From Siniperca chuatsi (lineage: Eukaryota; Chordata; Actinopteri; Centrarchiformes; Sinipercidae), in assembly GCF_020085105.1 (NCBI RefSeq), contig NC_058063.1, positions 6,420,501-6,484,500 on the forward strand: 64,000 nucleotides of DNA, given 5' to 3'. A model generated the notes under the pieces. It made no database searches and was not told the origin of the DNA. It worked only from the letters and a program-made list of their open reading frames with translations. Positions 35,800 to 48,784 of this stretch are shown here, piece by piece. Positions within the stretch are counted from its first letter, which is position 1; the number at the start of each line of letters is the position of its first letter. The position numbers and the translations under genes were made by a program.

Positions 35800-38700
35800 G
35801 ATTGGCTGCTTGGTAAATCAAATCAAAATCATTTTGCTCACAATGGATCAAAAAAACCAACAAGTCTTCACAGTTAACATAGCTCTAGCAGAAGTTTTTT
35901 TTACATCAGCTGAGGATCATCATGTGTTTCTTACTGCCTCATATGATTACGTTTGCCTTCATGTTTCCATGTCCTATACACCTGACATGTGACCTGACCA
36001 CTCTGCCAAAGAAAAACCAAACCAAATATAAGTGACAAAATTTGGAAATACAAGAAATTAAAATAACAAAATTATTTATTCTCAGTTCACTAAAACTGAA
36101 GTCAACTTAAGCAAACTCCAAATAAAACTCCAAAAACTGAAGGCAGATTGCTGAAGTAACAGAAAATCTAAACAAATCTCTGATCTGTGATGTGGTGTTG
36201 GTGTTTCCTTAGGTGCCAATGTCTTTATTTAACAGTTTTTTTTACTCTTCTTACTTAGTGTTGCTGCTGTGTTACTGTCGTCCTGGTAGTTCACATCAAG
36301 ATGACCAGATGATTCTCAGCAGCATTGGCAATTAAATTATAGATAGTTTAACTAGCTGAAAAGTGGCAGCCTCTGTCGACCTCTTCACCTCCATTTAACA
36401 CTAGATGCTACAGAAAGTCCTCTGGACCCCTTTATGGCAGAAAACTTTGAAAAGTCAACTGTCACAGTACCACACACTTCAATTCCTTTGATTTAAGTTT
36501 CAGTTCATATGGAAGGTATGCTGACTGTTGTCAAAAGCGAGTTCAGCTGTTTTCTTCTTGCCCCTATAATGTGTAACAGGAAGGGGTGGAGGTGGGAAGG
36601 ACCCACATCCTTTTCATACTGACATTTTTGTAAAAACGCACTTGCCCATTGTCTTTTGTAAACTTGAAAGGTCTGTTTCTGTTAGAGGTCTGCACAGATC
36701 CAAACAGACGCAAGGATAATTCAATTCAATGACAGTCGGCCCGAACATACACTGATAAAGAGAGAACACCAACACTGGCAACAGCATGATGAGCTATTAA
36801 TTAACAAGCAGAAATAATGTCCTAAGAATTAATACGTAGTCATAGAAACTAGTTAGTTAGTTTTATGCTTCAAAAACTAATTTATAGGAATAATTAATAA
36901 TAAATAAATAATTATTATTTTAAAAATCAGTCTAATTTTAGCATTCTGCACCAACAATAAAACATTCTCTAGCCTGAGCGACAGATAGAAGATAATAATT
37001 TTCTAACCATCTTTTGTGAATCAAATCCCTAAAAGTAATTGTCGTTTAATAGAATACATTTTTTACATAGGCTTCTGATTTTCAAAAATATTTTTTCCTG
37101 CTGTGATTATGATGTACCAAGTTATATGTCTATTACCTGGATCCACTCGAGTATTAGACATACTGACATACAGACCTGAGACCCGTGATAGACCCAGATC
37201 CAAACAGAGTGTAATTTGTCGCGGTTTTTCAAAACCGAGTGGCATGATGGCATTCCTTATTATTTTGTCCTGGAACGAAGATACTTTAAAGGGTTATTGG
37301 TCTGACCAGCAGCCCAAAGATGTAGCATGTAGATCAAATGTAGCAGATACTCTCTCCTATTGTTTTTCTGCAGGACAATTTCATCAAGAAAGGGGGACTC
37401 TTGACTACCAGATGCATAAACCTCTGGAACAAAGACAGACCTCAACATACAATAAGCCAAAACGCTGACCAGTTAACTTGCAAATTAATTATGGGACCTA
37501 GACCCTCTTAAGAGCTGAGGAGTCCAACATAGAGACATAAATTTAGCCCTTAGTTGGATCAGTGAACACTCCACTGATTTAATGTGAACAGAAGTGCAGC
37601 TGCTTACAACGCGTCATGCTGTATATCTACATGACCAAGACGACCCTTTCGCATTTGTGGAAGCACTCACTGTTGAGATTAAACTAATGGGACATGACCT
37701 TTGTTGCATGTCACACATCTCTCTGCAGTAGTGGCTGAGATTTCCTGACTAAAAGCAGCATGTCAGCAGCATAGCAGCAGAAGCTTCAGTCCTCCTTCAG
37801 AGGAAGATGCGTTCAGGCACAGTATTGAGCGTCGGTCACCTGTGTTTTGGCAGCACTCAGAGCCAAATAAACAATGAAAGCTTATACTTGTGCTTTGGGT
37901 TGCAGTTACGTGCATGAAGCGTGAACAAAATGTGACCCGTCACGCGGCCTGTGTAGACGACTGACAAACACGGCTGAAACGCCTCCTGTGAAGACAAGAC
38001 GTTAGTCCCCAGCACAGGGTATATCACTTCCCACAATGCACCTGAATACTTTTTATTAGACCCTCCATGTCTGGTAAACGCCCACTTTTTCAAACACCAT
38101 ATGTAAAGTAGTCTTCAAAACGCTAGAAAACCTAGATGACATCATCAGGGTTATTTTCTCAGACTTGACAAAATTCCTCCAAAGCCACAGAAGACATCAT
38201 ACAACACAGGCTGATTAGTGCTGCTCATGATCTAACTGATCTTCATGTAAAAACTGTGTGAGTTCCCCTTTAAATGAAAACTTGAATGCAGTATTTTAGC
38301 TAATATTGTGGCATCTCTGCTTCTACCTTAGTAATTGATCTAAATACTTCTTTTACTGCTTATTTCTGTGATCTGCATAGACGTGGATAGGATCCATAGT
38401 TCAGATTCAGAGAAGAACTGAGAATCACTGATGTAGAGATATCGTGCCCGAAACCGCAGAAACAAAGACAAGACAGGGTCTTAGATCTCCTCTCTTTACT
38501 GTTAACTGCAAAGAGGTTACAAAAAGTGGCCTACATTCCAGGTCTGTGGTAACATGTACAATAAACAACCTACAAAGACTGTTCTGTGATGACTTTGGTC
38601 TGAACATGTGATGTCAATGATGCAGGGTTGGTTAGAATTGTGGAAACTCTCAGAGTAGCTAACCCCACCAGCACCACAGAAGTGTGAGTGCAGTTCTTTA

Positions 38701-38800
38701 AAGATGGCAACAAATGGTGCACTTGCATTGGAAATCACAGTATGTTTTGCAACTGGCATCACTTCAAAGAAAAACCCTTTGACAGAAGACGGGTGTTTTT
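35800..38800. other. No gene recognised
   Basis: About 3 kb of AT-rich DNA with only short open frames (the longest, 37103-37468 plus, shows no domain). Bases 38510-38900 are the 3' flank of the next NITR. Confidence 0.5.
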
Positions 38801-38819
38801 TTTCAGTGGAAGAACTTAG

Positions 38820-38825
38820 TTTATT
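38820..38825 (-). terminator. Polyadenylation signal of gene G
   Basis: AATAAA on the minus strand, 119 bases past the stop at 38944. Confidence 0.45.
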
Positions 38826-38943
38826 GCAAGAAAAGCCTTTATATTTATTGAACTTGGTGAAGTTAACTGTCCGTGCTTCAGAAAAGTTCAAATTACCTTA
38901 ATAAAAATGTATTGTAACACAGAAACAAAGTACAGAAACATGT

Positions 38944-41344
38944 TCAGCTGTACTGCCTCACACTGGAGTACACACATTCACTCTGGGTGTTGTTCATCTG
39001 TCTTCTTGATCTGTTGGCCCCGTGATCCCTTATAGCAGCGTAATGAAGGGTCTCTGTGTCTTGACATAACTGGTAACAAAATATAAAATGGTTATTCACT
39101 ATTATAAAAGATACAGATGAATCCTTCGTGTCCACTAATTAACAGAACATAAAATTAAACAATATTGTTAACACTGGTCAACAAAACATACAATTGTCAA
39201 GTTGTCAATGTAACTTATGTTTAAGGGTTGTCAAAGATTAGACACCTGCTGACAGGAAATAAAACATAAAGATATTGCTGTGCTCTTAAACTTCATTTAC
39301 TTTTCAATAGAAAATGATACTTACCACTGTATTCGGAGTAGAAGTTGCTGAAAATGTTACAGTAGACTCTGTTTGTGACACACAAAAGTCCTTTTTATTC
39401 AAATGCAATATGCACTCAATACTTGCTGTCAGCTTCAAAGAGTAACAATTACCTGTACATTGGCAGTTTCTTTTGTTCATCATGCACACTGAGAAAGCCA
39501 GTAAAACAACCAGGATGGTGGTGAATGCCAAAGTTGCACTCAAGAAATACACCAAGACAGAAGTGTCCACCTCATCTGTGGAGCCAGACACCAGGAGACA
39601 TTACAGAGCTTTAATTTTTTTTCCCCTGCTTAATATCTTCATTAAAGGATAGGTTTGGATTATTTCAAGTCTATCTTAAAAGAATACTGGCATGCTCATT
39701 TGTACATTGAAAGGGTTATTGGTCATTTTTGCTCCTACTGGCCACAAAGAGTTTCTTTCCTAAAGCGATTCAATGTAAGTAATAGGGGACAAAATCCACA
39801 GTCCTCATTATGTGAAAAAATGCATTCTAAAGTTGAACTGAAACTGGGATGAGGCCTCAGCAGTCTGAGTTAGAGAAATCAAGTGGGAATCTTCCAATAA
39901 ATACTCCAGGTGAAAGACATATTGGTCAACGGTTCACAGCCAGTGAAGAATCCTTCCTGGCACGACTGCTGTAAAAAATAGGGGACAAAACTCCCCATTT
40001 ATCTTCCAATATTAGTCCTTTTAGAACAAATCCCCTGTTTGTGTTTCCATGGAATTTGTTTCCTCGCTGAGCTGCGGAGAAGAGATGCTTGGTGGAGGAA
40101 TGGAGGTATGTTGCCAGGATGCATATTCCCACACGCAACTGCCAGGAAAAAGATATCCACTTGATTTGACTAACTCAGAATTATGAAGCCTCATATTAGC
40201 TTTAGCGAAACCTTGGAGTACATATTTGCACAAAACAAGGACTGTAGATCTATCTCCCGCAGTGGAGTTGTACCAGGAAGGAATTGCTTCATGGCCAGTA
40301 CAGACATAAGCAATGATTACAGTGACCAGTAATTCCTATTCGCATGTGTTGTATTTAAAAATACAAACCTATCCTTTAAGAAGTTATCATCCTCTACTAC
40401 TATTTATCAAATGAAACAACTTCTGCTAGAATGTTACTTACCTTCAAAGTCCAGCTTGGTCCCGTTTCCAAACAGTATGTGTCCACATGAGACAACAGCA
40501 CAGTAGTAGGTCCCAGCATGAGAAAGATTCAGACTCGTCAGTGGCAAGTTGTAGAAACAGGTGTGTGTTTGTGTGTTGGGTTTCCTCTCACACTGATCAT
40601 TCCTGCCTCCATGGGTGTACATGAGTCCTGGATGAGATTCTTCAGAGTTTCTGAACCAGTAAACGCTGTGTTCTCCATCACAGGTTCCAGTGTGTACTGT
40701 ACAGTTCAGAGTCACAGAGCCTCCTGGCTGGATGGTCTCAGATGCTGACTGATGGACCGAAGCTTGGATATTCAAACCTGAACCCTTTACACTGATAGTA
40801 GTGCCCTCGTAAAATTCAAAGTTGTAAAAATTGCTCCCTACACAGTAGTAAGTAGCGGAGTCTGAAATTTGCAAATCTGAAATCTTCAAGTGATTTTTCT
40901 GTTTTTCAGTATCCAATGAGAAACGTGGATTGTCTTTAAATTCATCATCAAAGGTGCCGTTATCATTATGTCTATATAATGTTGACACTAGCTTTGGTTT
41001 CTCTCCCAGAGTTTGCTTATACCAGTAAAGCATCACTGCTACATTATCTTCACAGAAGCATTGCAAAGTCACACCTTCCCCAACATTAGCTGATTTAAAA
41101 TGTAATGATGATTGTTTTAAAGTTGTCATATGAGCTGAGGAGAAAATGAAGAGACAAAGCAAATACACAAGTAATTTAAGGCTAGTATGTTGTAATGATC
41201 TGTATTACAGAATGCATGAAAACATGTTATAAGCACACTTAAGGTTATAGTTTAAAGTAAACAGCAGACAGTAGCAAAACACAACTTACCCATATTCGCC
41301 ACGAACAGACATGTGAAATACAAAGCAAAGTTTGGAGGTGGCAT
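38944..41344 (-). CDS. nitr: Inhibitory NITR with V and I on one exon, gene G (346 aa)
   Basis: Exons: 41344-41290, 41134-40442, 39575-39453, 39368-39325, 39069-38944; sum 1041 nt, one frame. The leader is MPPPNFALYFTCLFVANM. The single 693-nt exon carries the V domain (LQCFCED, WYKQTLGEKPKL, DSATYYCVGS, a J-like FYEGTTISVK lacking FGxG) and the I domain (NCTVHTGTC, VYWFRNSEE, YYCAVVSC, FGNGTKLDF). The helix is VLVYFLSATLAFTTILVVLL, about 256-276. The tail has LHYAAI (tyrosine about 315, a full ITIM) and CVYSSV (about 339, YxxV with Cys at -2). It is the most diverged V of its subfamily yet has nearly the same I domain. A TTAA-flanked MITE enlarges the intron before the helix exon. Confidence 0.85.
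39642..40379. mobile_element. TTAA-flanked MITE in an NITR intron
   Basis: TTAA at 39642-39645 and 40376-40379; inside these are inverted ends AGGATAGGTTTG and CAAACCTATCCT. The interior has GGGGACAAAATCCACAGTCC, shared with a second copy at 51785-52130. No transposase; it is probably mobilised by a piggyBac-type enzyme (inference from TTAA). Confidence 0.8.
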
Positions 41345-41409
41345 TGTGCTTCAAATGCTGTGATGAATGAATTGAATCTTTATACGTTCTCCACTCTTCA
41401 CAGAGTGCT

Positions 41410-41423
41410 TGATTGGCCAATCA
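41410..41423. promoter_or_regulatory. Palindromic CCAAT element of gene G
   Basis: TGATTGGCCAATCA, a perfect 14-base palindrome with CCAAT on both strands, 66-79 bases before the ATG. Confidence 0.5.
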
Positions 41424-41429
41424 GATTGA

Positions 41430-43265
41430 ATCTCCTATTTTGGAAACAGCCAACACCAAGAAAGCAATCTCTGGTGTTGTGAGAGACATTTTTAGCAACC
41501 AGGAAAGGCTTAACGGTCATATACAACTGGAAATATACAGTAACAAGCTATATTATACACTGGGGTCTACTATACATGTAAGAGCATGCAGGGTTTGACA
41601 CGTGAAAGTGTGTTCACATAGATACATACTTAGCTGACCAACAGTCAGAAGGGAATCATTTTCGTGATTTAGCAACACATACAGCCTACAAATCTGGCAA
41701 ATGAAAATAAAAACTAACTTTGAAAAACAAAAAGAAATTCACAAAACTGAATGCGTGCCAAAGTTGTGATCAATAATAAATTGGCATCTGTACATAAAGG
41801 TGCATGATGTTCATCCCAAATCGTGATGACATGGTGATGACATTTAAGACATTTGTGTGTCTTTTTTCTGTGTGAGCTCCTGCAGACACCAAATTATTTC
41901 TCACCGTTATCTGAGCCTGGAAACACTACAATAATTGAGTTGTTCTATACTTTATAATACATAATAGGCAACTGAATCAAGTAGTGTATGGTGTGTGATC
42001 ATAAGGAAAATCTAGATCCTTGGATCATAAAATCTAAGGAAAGCTTCACTCTGAAGAGAGTACTTCTTAACGTAAGATGAAACTCTGCCCTCACATCACA
42101 ATGTTAACCATTGAGTCCTTTCCTGGTGAAGGCGTGCATTTCCCATTTCTGTACATAGCATGTTATCTACATTTAAGATATGACCCTAATTTCACACAGC
42201 TGCCCTTTTAAAATGACTTGTCTTCGCTCTTGGCTTCTGTCTGAGCTGTTATACGCTGTGGCCTGGAGGCCACAGGCCAGTCTTCCTGTGTTAGCAAGCT
42301 AGGACTTAAGTTTCCACTAGCGGAAACCTGTACACTGAAGTTCACACCTTATTCACCACAGGAGTCAAAACAAGAATCAAAAGCCCCCCCCCGCTGACAT
42401 TTCTAGGTTAGAAGAAGGTATTGATAGATCCGAGGGGATTTTTGAGCATGCTCTGTCTATGTCTGCATCCAATGCTGCTATATTACAGCATTGTCTTTTG
42501 GTCTCCTCACTCCTCCGTCCTCCTGCCTGTGATCTCAGCGCGCCATCTTGAAGGACACCTCGAGGAGCGAGGAGACAGGAGGCTTGCCGGAGGAGCAATG
42601 AGCTAGGATACGCCGGTGTATCCTTTGCGGAAGGCTTTTTGGCACGTGTTGTACACAAGAGGGGTGACACACTGGAATATACAAACCATGGCAGGAGCAG
42701 GACTCTACGAGTGATCCTTTTGTATTCACAAGTTGTATTAATGACTATAATAATGAAGATGATCAAATACGCGATCAAACTTCCTGCCCCTCACCGTTTG
42801 TGTAGTTGTTGTTGCTGTTCTAACCGCATTCCTTAATGACATTTCACCTTGATATTATGTTTTTATCAGCTACACCCAATTTAACTGCTACTGTATAATC
42901 ATGACATGTTTACAAGTGCAAACAGCTGCTAACATCACATTATATCAACAAGAACATTCTCTTCTCAGCACTAATTTGCAGTATTTCATGTTGTCATATA
43001 GTCTATTGCCCATTATGTTGTCTGCAAATGTCATTCCAACAGCACAGTCCTGTGAGGACAGTTGCAGCTGGGGCTGTGGGCTGCATTTGAGATCAAATTT
43101 AATTAGTGTGTTTGTGTGTAGGCCTATATGATATACTGTAACCATATATCACATATATACTGTATATCCCTCAATCATATATATTATATAGTGTATGTCA
43201 CTTTATTTGTATAATACTTTTCATACCAACATTTGTAGTCCTTCACATAAAATATATGAAGCTAT

Positions 43266-43296
<31 letters not shown>

Positions 43297-45480
43297 TAAA
43301 TTAAAGAAAAAGTATGACATCCGTACATTCTTGTCACATTCTTTGACTAATATTTAAATTTGTTTGATGATCTGAAACATTTAACTGTGACAAACATGCA
43401 AAAAAATAAGAAATCAGGAAGGGGGCAAACACTTTTTCACACCACTGTATAAGTTGTCACTGTAACACTGTTACAATCCTCTGACAGAGATCATAAAATA
43501 CAGCGGTAGGTAAAACCATAGGGCTATAACAAAACAATGGACAGATGATGCAGCTGTGTTACACAACGTTTTTTAATTGACGGCGCTTTAAAATGACGGC
43601 TCCGAAGCAAGGATATCTCATTTCATTAAATGCCTGTTGCCTCGCTGCTCTTTTCTCGAGTCTCTTCCTCGCCTCTTTCGCCGCATCTCTTGTGGGAGGG
43701 ACTACGATGGGAGGGGTGGAACGAGGAGACGAATCGAGGCGGTACAAGTTGAGGAATGAGAAAGGCCTAATGTTACGGTGGTTGCTGTGTATAGCCCATA
43801 GACTGTATAAAAATAAGGTATAGCCGCTGTGTTTCTGGTTAACAGCACCGTGCAGGGCAGGTGACAGGTGTGTTTACAGTGTTTGTTCGTGCCGGAAAAG
43901 GGAAAATTAGCATTTCCACCAGGGTGTCATGTTTACATCACTGCCAATCAGAACCGGAGCCGATAAATACCCGTGACTACAGCAGAATCATTTGACCCAG
44001 GAGTGAATGCCAATTGTACCCTTTCCCACTGAAGACAAAAGCCAGATGTTAGCGGGTGTTAGCGGGTTTTTAGTCCAGTGTAAAAGGGTATAATATTCTT
44101 TTTTTGTTATTTGCAGCATTGGGCAATGTCACTTTTGCAACTTACTACTCACTTCATTCTGTTATTAGTCATAAATAGCAAACTTCATTCTTCAACAACA
44201 AACATTTTCTGTCCCAGGTGATGTGCACACTGTCCACACTCCTTTGTGAAGCAAAATGTAAATACTTTCACAATCATTACTTATGTTATTTTGTCAACTA
44301 CTGTTCACTCCCATGTCATGTTGTTTCGGTTTTATCTGCTGAAGTTTTGAGATATGCATCTCTGTGATTGGTGGTGCTACTGTACCCCAATACAATGGAG
44401 ATGAATATAATTTGTTTGTGTTGCTAAAAGCTTTGAAAATTTACATTTGATATTCCACAGACCTAGCTGTGAACAATGTTTATTGGAACTTCTTTACACT
44501 GAAGAAATAGTCCCCATTGCAACACTCACAGTGAGGTGTGTGAATTTTTCTAACAACATTGTTTTTGGAAAAACACTCTGCTGACGCTTTTATTCATTAT
44601 TTTAAGCTTTGTAAAGCACAAATGATTTTCTTTCACAATACGGTATTCACTCTATATTGGAGAGGCAGATATCTCAAAGGTTTGGCACATTAAACCAAAA
44701 CCGGACACTACAAGGGTTTTGTGACAAAAAATTGTTTTCTGTTTTGGGTGGAATGGCCCTTTAAAACTAATGAGGATTCTTAGTTGCTGTACAGTTACAG
44801 CATACCTGGTCAGACCACAAGACCTTTGTAACACATTCAATTATTCTTGAAGAAACACTTTCATTTTCAACCTTTTTCCCCCCACCTATTAGTCACAAGA
44901 GGAGCAAGACCTCCACAATACTGGCCATTGTTCTGTCTAATGTTGTAGCCAATTACAGGAAATTAGGTTTATTCTGTCTTTCATTGACTTCTGACTTTTA
45001 CAACTACTTTAAATAACTTGACTCAGCAGTCGCCTTAATGCAGCAGTCAAATGTCATTTAAAAACAACGATATCAACATCTTAAGTATGCCAGACAAATT
45101 CAGACTCAGCAATGCATTTGGTTATTTGTTATAGAGCACACAGGCCCAAGAATAAATGTGTACTGAATTCTAACAGTTTATTATTTTCATGTTCCGATAG
45201 AATGTGTAATAATCCACTGACTGACCTTTTGCCAAGTACCACAGCACAGCAAAATCTACAGTATGTCACATCGTACAGCACCACAAAAATATAGTAGTAG
45301 TAGTAAAAAGGAAGTGCTGCATTTAAATTCAAGAATACAACTAACAAAAAAACATTGCCATTGCTTAGTCCAGAGTAAGCTGCAGCAATCAATGCAAGAT
45401 ATTTACAACCCATTGCAGGTAAGCTTGCTGGTAAATATGACCATCACTGAAAATCTCACTATAGATTTGGCTGCAAAGAT
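41430..45480. other. Long stretch without a recognised gene
   Basis: Bases 42440-42680 and 43560-43830 are GC-richer blocks (GCGCGCCATCTTGAAGG; ATGACGGCTCCGAAGCAAGG) that look transposon-derived but match no family I know. A (GT)n lies at 43271-43296 next to AT-rich TATA repeats at 43125-43200. The rest is AT-rich with no coding signal. Confidence 0.5.
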
Positions 45481-45500
45481 GTGAAGTTACTGAGTGCAGC

Positions 45501-45506
45501 TTTAAT
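45501..45506 (-). terminator. Polyadenylation signal of gene K
   Basis: Minus-strand ATTAAA, 138 bases past the stop at 45644. Confidence 0.4.
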
Positions 45507-45643
45507 TATAGTCACGAAGAAATGCCAAGCTCCAGTGGCTGACTTGACGATAAAGAGCTCTTTGGGCATATTTTAAACTTGTTTATATACCACTAAACAG
45601 GAGATATAGGTACATTAGATTGTAGCAAGGCTTTCTTACTCCA

Positions 45644-47809
45644 TCAGTCTTCTTCCTCCCTGGTTTGTCTGCAGTCCCAAGACGAAACGTCTTGGTTCTG
45701 TTGACAATATCTGATGTCAGAATAAACTACAGAGTCTCCACTGCATTTCACTGTAGCTTGTCTGGGGGGTGGGAGTCTTCTGGGGGCTGAACACACAGCT
45801 GCATAGATAACTGCATCACTAGTCTGTGAGAAATAGAAATAATTAAGACTTGTTCGTATGCTTAACATAGAAAGAAGAAATGCAAATCAAACAAAAAGAT
45901 CACACACAGCTAACATATGACAGTGTTAGCTGTGGTAGACTGTGGGTGCTGCGACAAACTATTACCTGATTGCCTTCAAAAGATCCATCAGTTGCCTCTG
46001 AAGAAACAATCAAAGATAACTACAGTCAATTCCAGTTACTGCAAAATGTAACAGAATGTGGATCTTATTCTGCTGCAGATATACAGCTGATCAATACACC
46101 ATGTTTTAAATACCTGTGGAATCTTTCCTCCGACTCTTGCAAAGTGTCCATATAAGAATGAGTGTCACAATTCCAAGAATGATGTTTGACAGCATCAATG
46201 CAATAACAGTTGGACTTAGTTCAGCTGGCTCGGTGTCTGCGTTATACAGAAGAAAGTTAACAAATAGTGCTTAATTTAGTTAGTTATTTGACAAACAAAC
46301 AAATGTATTCTGTTACAACAAACTGTACCAGATACCTGCCTCCACCCAATACATCAGGCCAGTTTTCTAAGAATGCTTCCTGTTGCAGGATGTAACAGGA
46401 AGCTAACCCCTAAACCCTGACCCTAACCATGACCCAATTAAGTGTTTTTGTTCCCTAGCCTTAACCATACGTCAACCTAGTTTATTTGACATAACCACAA
46501 TCTTTACTTAACCATGATGTAGTTTCCACGGATAATTGCAGAAGCTGGAACCAGGGAGTGTTTAGTATTTTTGCTTTGAAACGACTTAAACTACTAATTG
46601 ATTATCAACATAGTGGCTGATTATTTTTCTGCCGATCGACAAAAAGATTTGTAGCATCGTTCTATACCAACGTTCTTGTCTGGTGATCGGGTTGAATACA
46701 GTAAAAGTGAACGTGGATTTGTTAGTGGGGCTGAAAGCACTGTCAAATTCCACAAATGTGTTATTTAAAAATCAACACTTGTTAATGTTGGAAACTTATC
46801 TCTGTCTATCTATCTGATCTATTTATCATTTATATTATTTTCTTAGAATTGGAAGCATTTCATAGTGACAGTTACTGTCTTACTGTGAATATTAATCCTG
46901 GTCCCATTTCCAAACAGTATCTGTCCACATGAAGTCACAACACAGCAGTAGGTTCCAGCATCATCAGAGCTGAGGTTCCTCATGAGAAGGTTGCACACAC
47001 AGGTAGGTTCTCCGCTCTCAGTCCTCTGGCAGATGATGTTCTTACTTCCAGAGGAGTAAATCATTTCTGGAGCAGAATGATCCGAGTTCTTCAGCCACAT
47101 GACATCGGTGTGTTCTGCTGCACAGTGGCCAGTGTGAACAGAACAGCTGAGAGTCACGGAGTCTCCTGGCTGGACTGACTGAGACTCTGGCTGCTGGACT
47201 ACAGAGTCACTGATCATCTTTGCACCTTGGGAAGAAAATCAAAGAACTATGATTGTTAGCATTATATTCACAGTCAGCTGAAATTACAATGAGATGCAAT
47301 TTAGGTGCTTTAATGATAAAATACAGAAAATGAATACCTTTCACCATCAGAAAGGTTCCTGATCCAAATGTAATGTTGTTTAAGTACATTACTCCACAAA
47401 AGTATGTTCCAACCTCCTCCCATGTTGTTGCAGATATGGTCAGATGACTGCTGAATTTGTCAAATTTTAATGAATAACGATGAAGAAATTCATCAGGAAT
47501 TATACTCCGATTATAGTATGAATCAAATGCTGCCACAAGCTGTAGTCTTTTCCATGTAGTGAATTTGTACCATACTCTTTTTTTCAATTCACTCTGTATG
47601 TGACATTCAATAGTAGCTGAGTCTCCGAGGTTCGCTGTTTGGAAAGAAACAGGCTGAGAGATGTCACTGAACTGTGCCACACCTGAAATATACAGACAGG
47701 ATATAATCAGCTTTGTGTGTGAAGACGCTCATGAAAAGATTCCATGAGTGAATTTTTGTTACTCACACAAAGACCAGAGCAGGAAAACATTCACAAAGTA
47801 CATCATCAT
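45644..47809 (-). CDS. nitr: Inhibitory NITR with V and I on separate exons, gene K (354 aa)
   Basis: Exons: 47809-47767, 47682-47338, 47225-46884, 46236-46114, 45997-45966, 45823-45644; sum 1065 nt, one frame. The leader is MMMYFVNVFLLWSLC (three ATG in a row; the first was chosen). The V domain has IECHIQS, WYKFTTWKRLQ, VGTYFCGVM and J-like FGSGTFLMVK. The I domain has SCSVHTGHC, WLKNSDHS, CVVTSC and FGNGTRINI. The helix is TVIALMLSNIILGIVTLILI, then CKSRRK. The tail has AVIYAAV (tyrosine about 302) and SVVYSDI (about 329), both ITIMs, and ends with an acidic extension (CRQTREEED) absent from gene F. The intron before the helix exon holds an unnamed repeat near 46330-46600. Confidence 0.85.
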
Positions 47810-47922
47810 CTTGTCTGCTTCTCTAGTCCTGCTTCTTCTCCACAGTAGTTCTGACCTACTGAAGCAACGGAACACGTATCAGATTCACACACTCCTACCT
47901 TCGGCTACATCTGTCAGGTCTG

Positions 47923-47927
47923 ATTGG
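47923..47927 (-). promoter_or_regulatory. CCAAT box of gene K
   Basis: Minus-strand CCAAT in TCTGATTGGTTCAT, 114 bases before the ATG. A second ATTGG lies at 47955-47959. Confidence 0.45.
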
Positions 47928-47999
47928 TTCATTGTCCTCACCCTGCAGAACATGATTGGCTGGTTCACAGTGAAGCAAAAAGCCCCTTCAGCATGGCCT

Positions 48000-48780
48000 G
48001 TTTTGATCAGTGTCTGTGTCAGCAGTTTGAAATAGGTTGAAGATTTGTTGAAATACTCTCTCTGTGCTTGCTCTATGTATAGAGACAATAACTCAACTTA
48101 TATTATAACTTTATATAAAATGGCAACACACAGGTAAACCACAATGAGGTTGGCTAAATGGAAACTACAATTTAGTTGCATACTTTCCAGAAGAATGGAA
48201 GACCTAGATTTTTGTTGAATTATCAAAGGGATTGCACAGATTTCATGAGTCACACATAGCGTCCTCAAAATTACCATAATACTTGGTTGCACCAACCACA
48301 AACCTAGATGAGCAAAGTGGGGAACTACAACATTTTAGAAATTAAAAAAACTCAACCCAGTCACTCTGGATAATCCACAGAACAAACTGTATCACTAACT
48401 AAATTCCGTTCAACCTTATTGCATTGGGGTGGAGGCAGAAATCCTAGAGACAAATATTGCTAAACTGTGACAAATAAAACTATCTACATGGCTAGATCCC
48501 ATTAGAGGTAAACAAGGAATTATGCTTTTTGTAATTTGTGTGAACTGACTCTTTGATCATGCATTTTCTGATGACACATTCTTGTAAAGTCAGTCCTCTT
48601 TAGATTAAGATTAATACTATTCCTTAACCTTTACTAATAACTATTCTTTTGCATGCTTAGACTTGTAGGTTATTTCTCATACCATCCTCCTCTCACACAT
48701 GCTAAATCATAATTTCCTGCTGTCATTATCTGGGGCTGTCAGTTGTGATATCAGCTGTTCTCATCAGCTGGTCACATCTA
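48000..48780. other. Intergenic, no feature
   Basis: AT-rich DNA upstream of gene K. No domain or repeat recognised. Confidence 0.5.
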
Positions 48781-48784
48781 TCCA

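Noticed and set aside
42377-42778. 133-codon minus-strand frame in a GC-richer block
   Set aside because: No recognisable domain; appears to be part of an unnamed repeat.
45660-45700. GACGAAACGTCTTGGTTCTG in the tail exon of gene K, resembling the Penelope end motif
   Set aside because: Only about 16 bases agree and the surrounding sequence is the expected NITR tail; probably chance.
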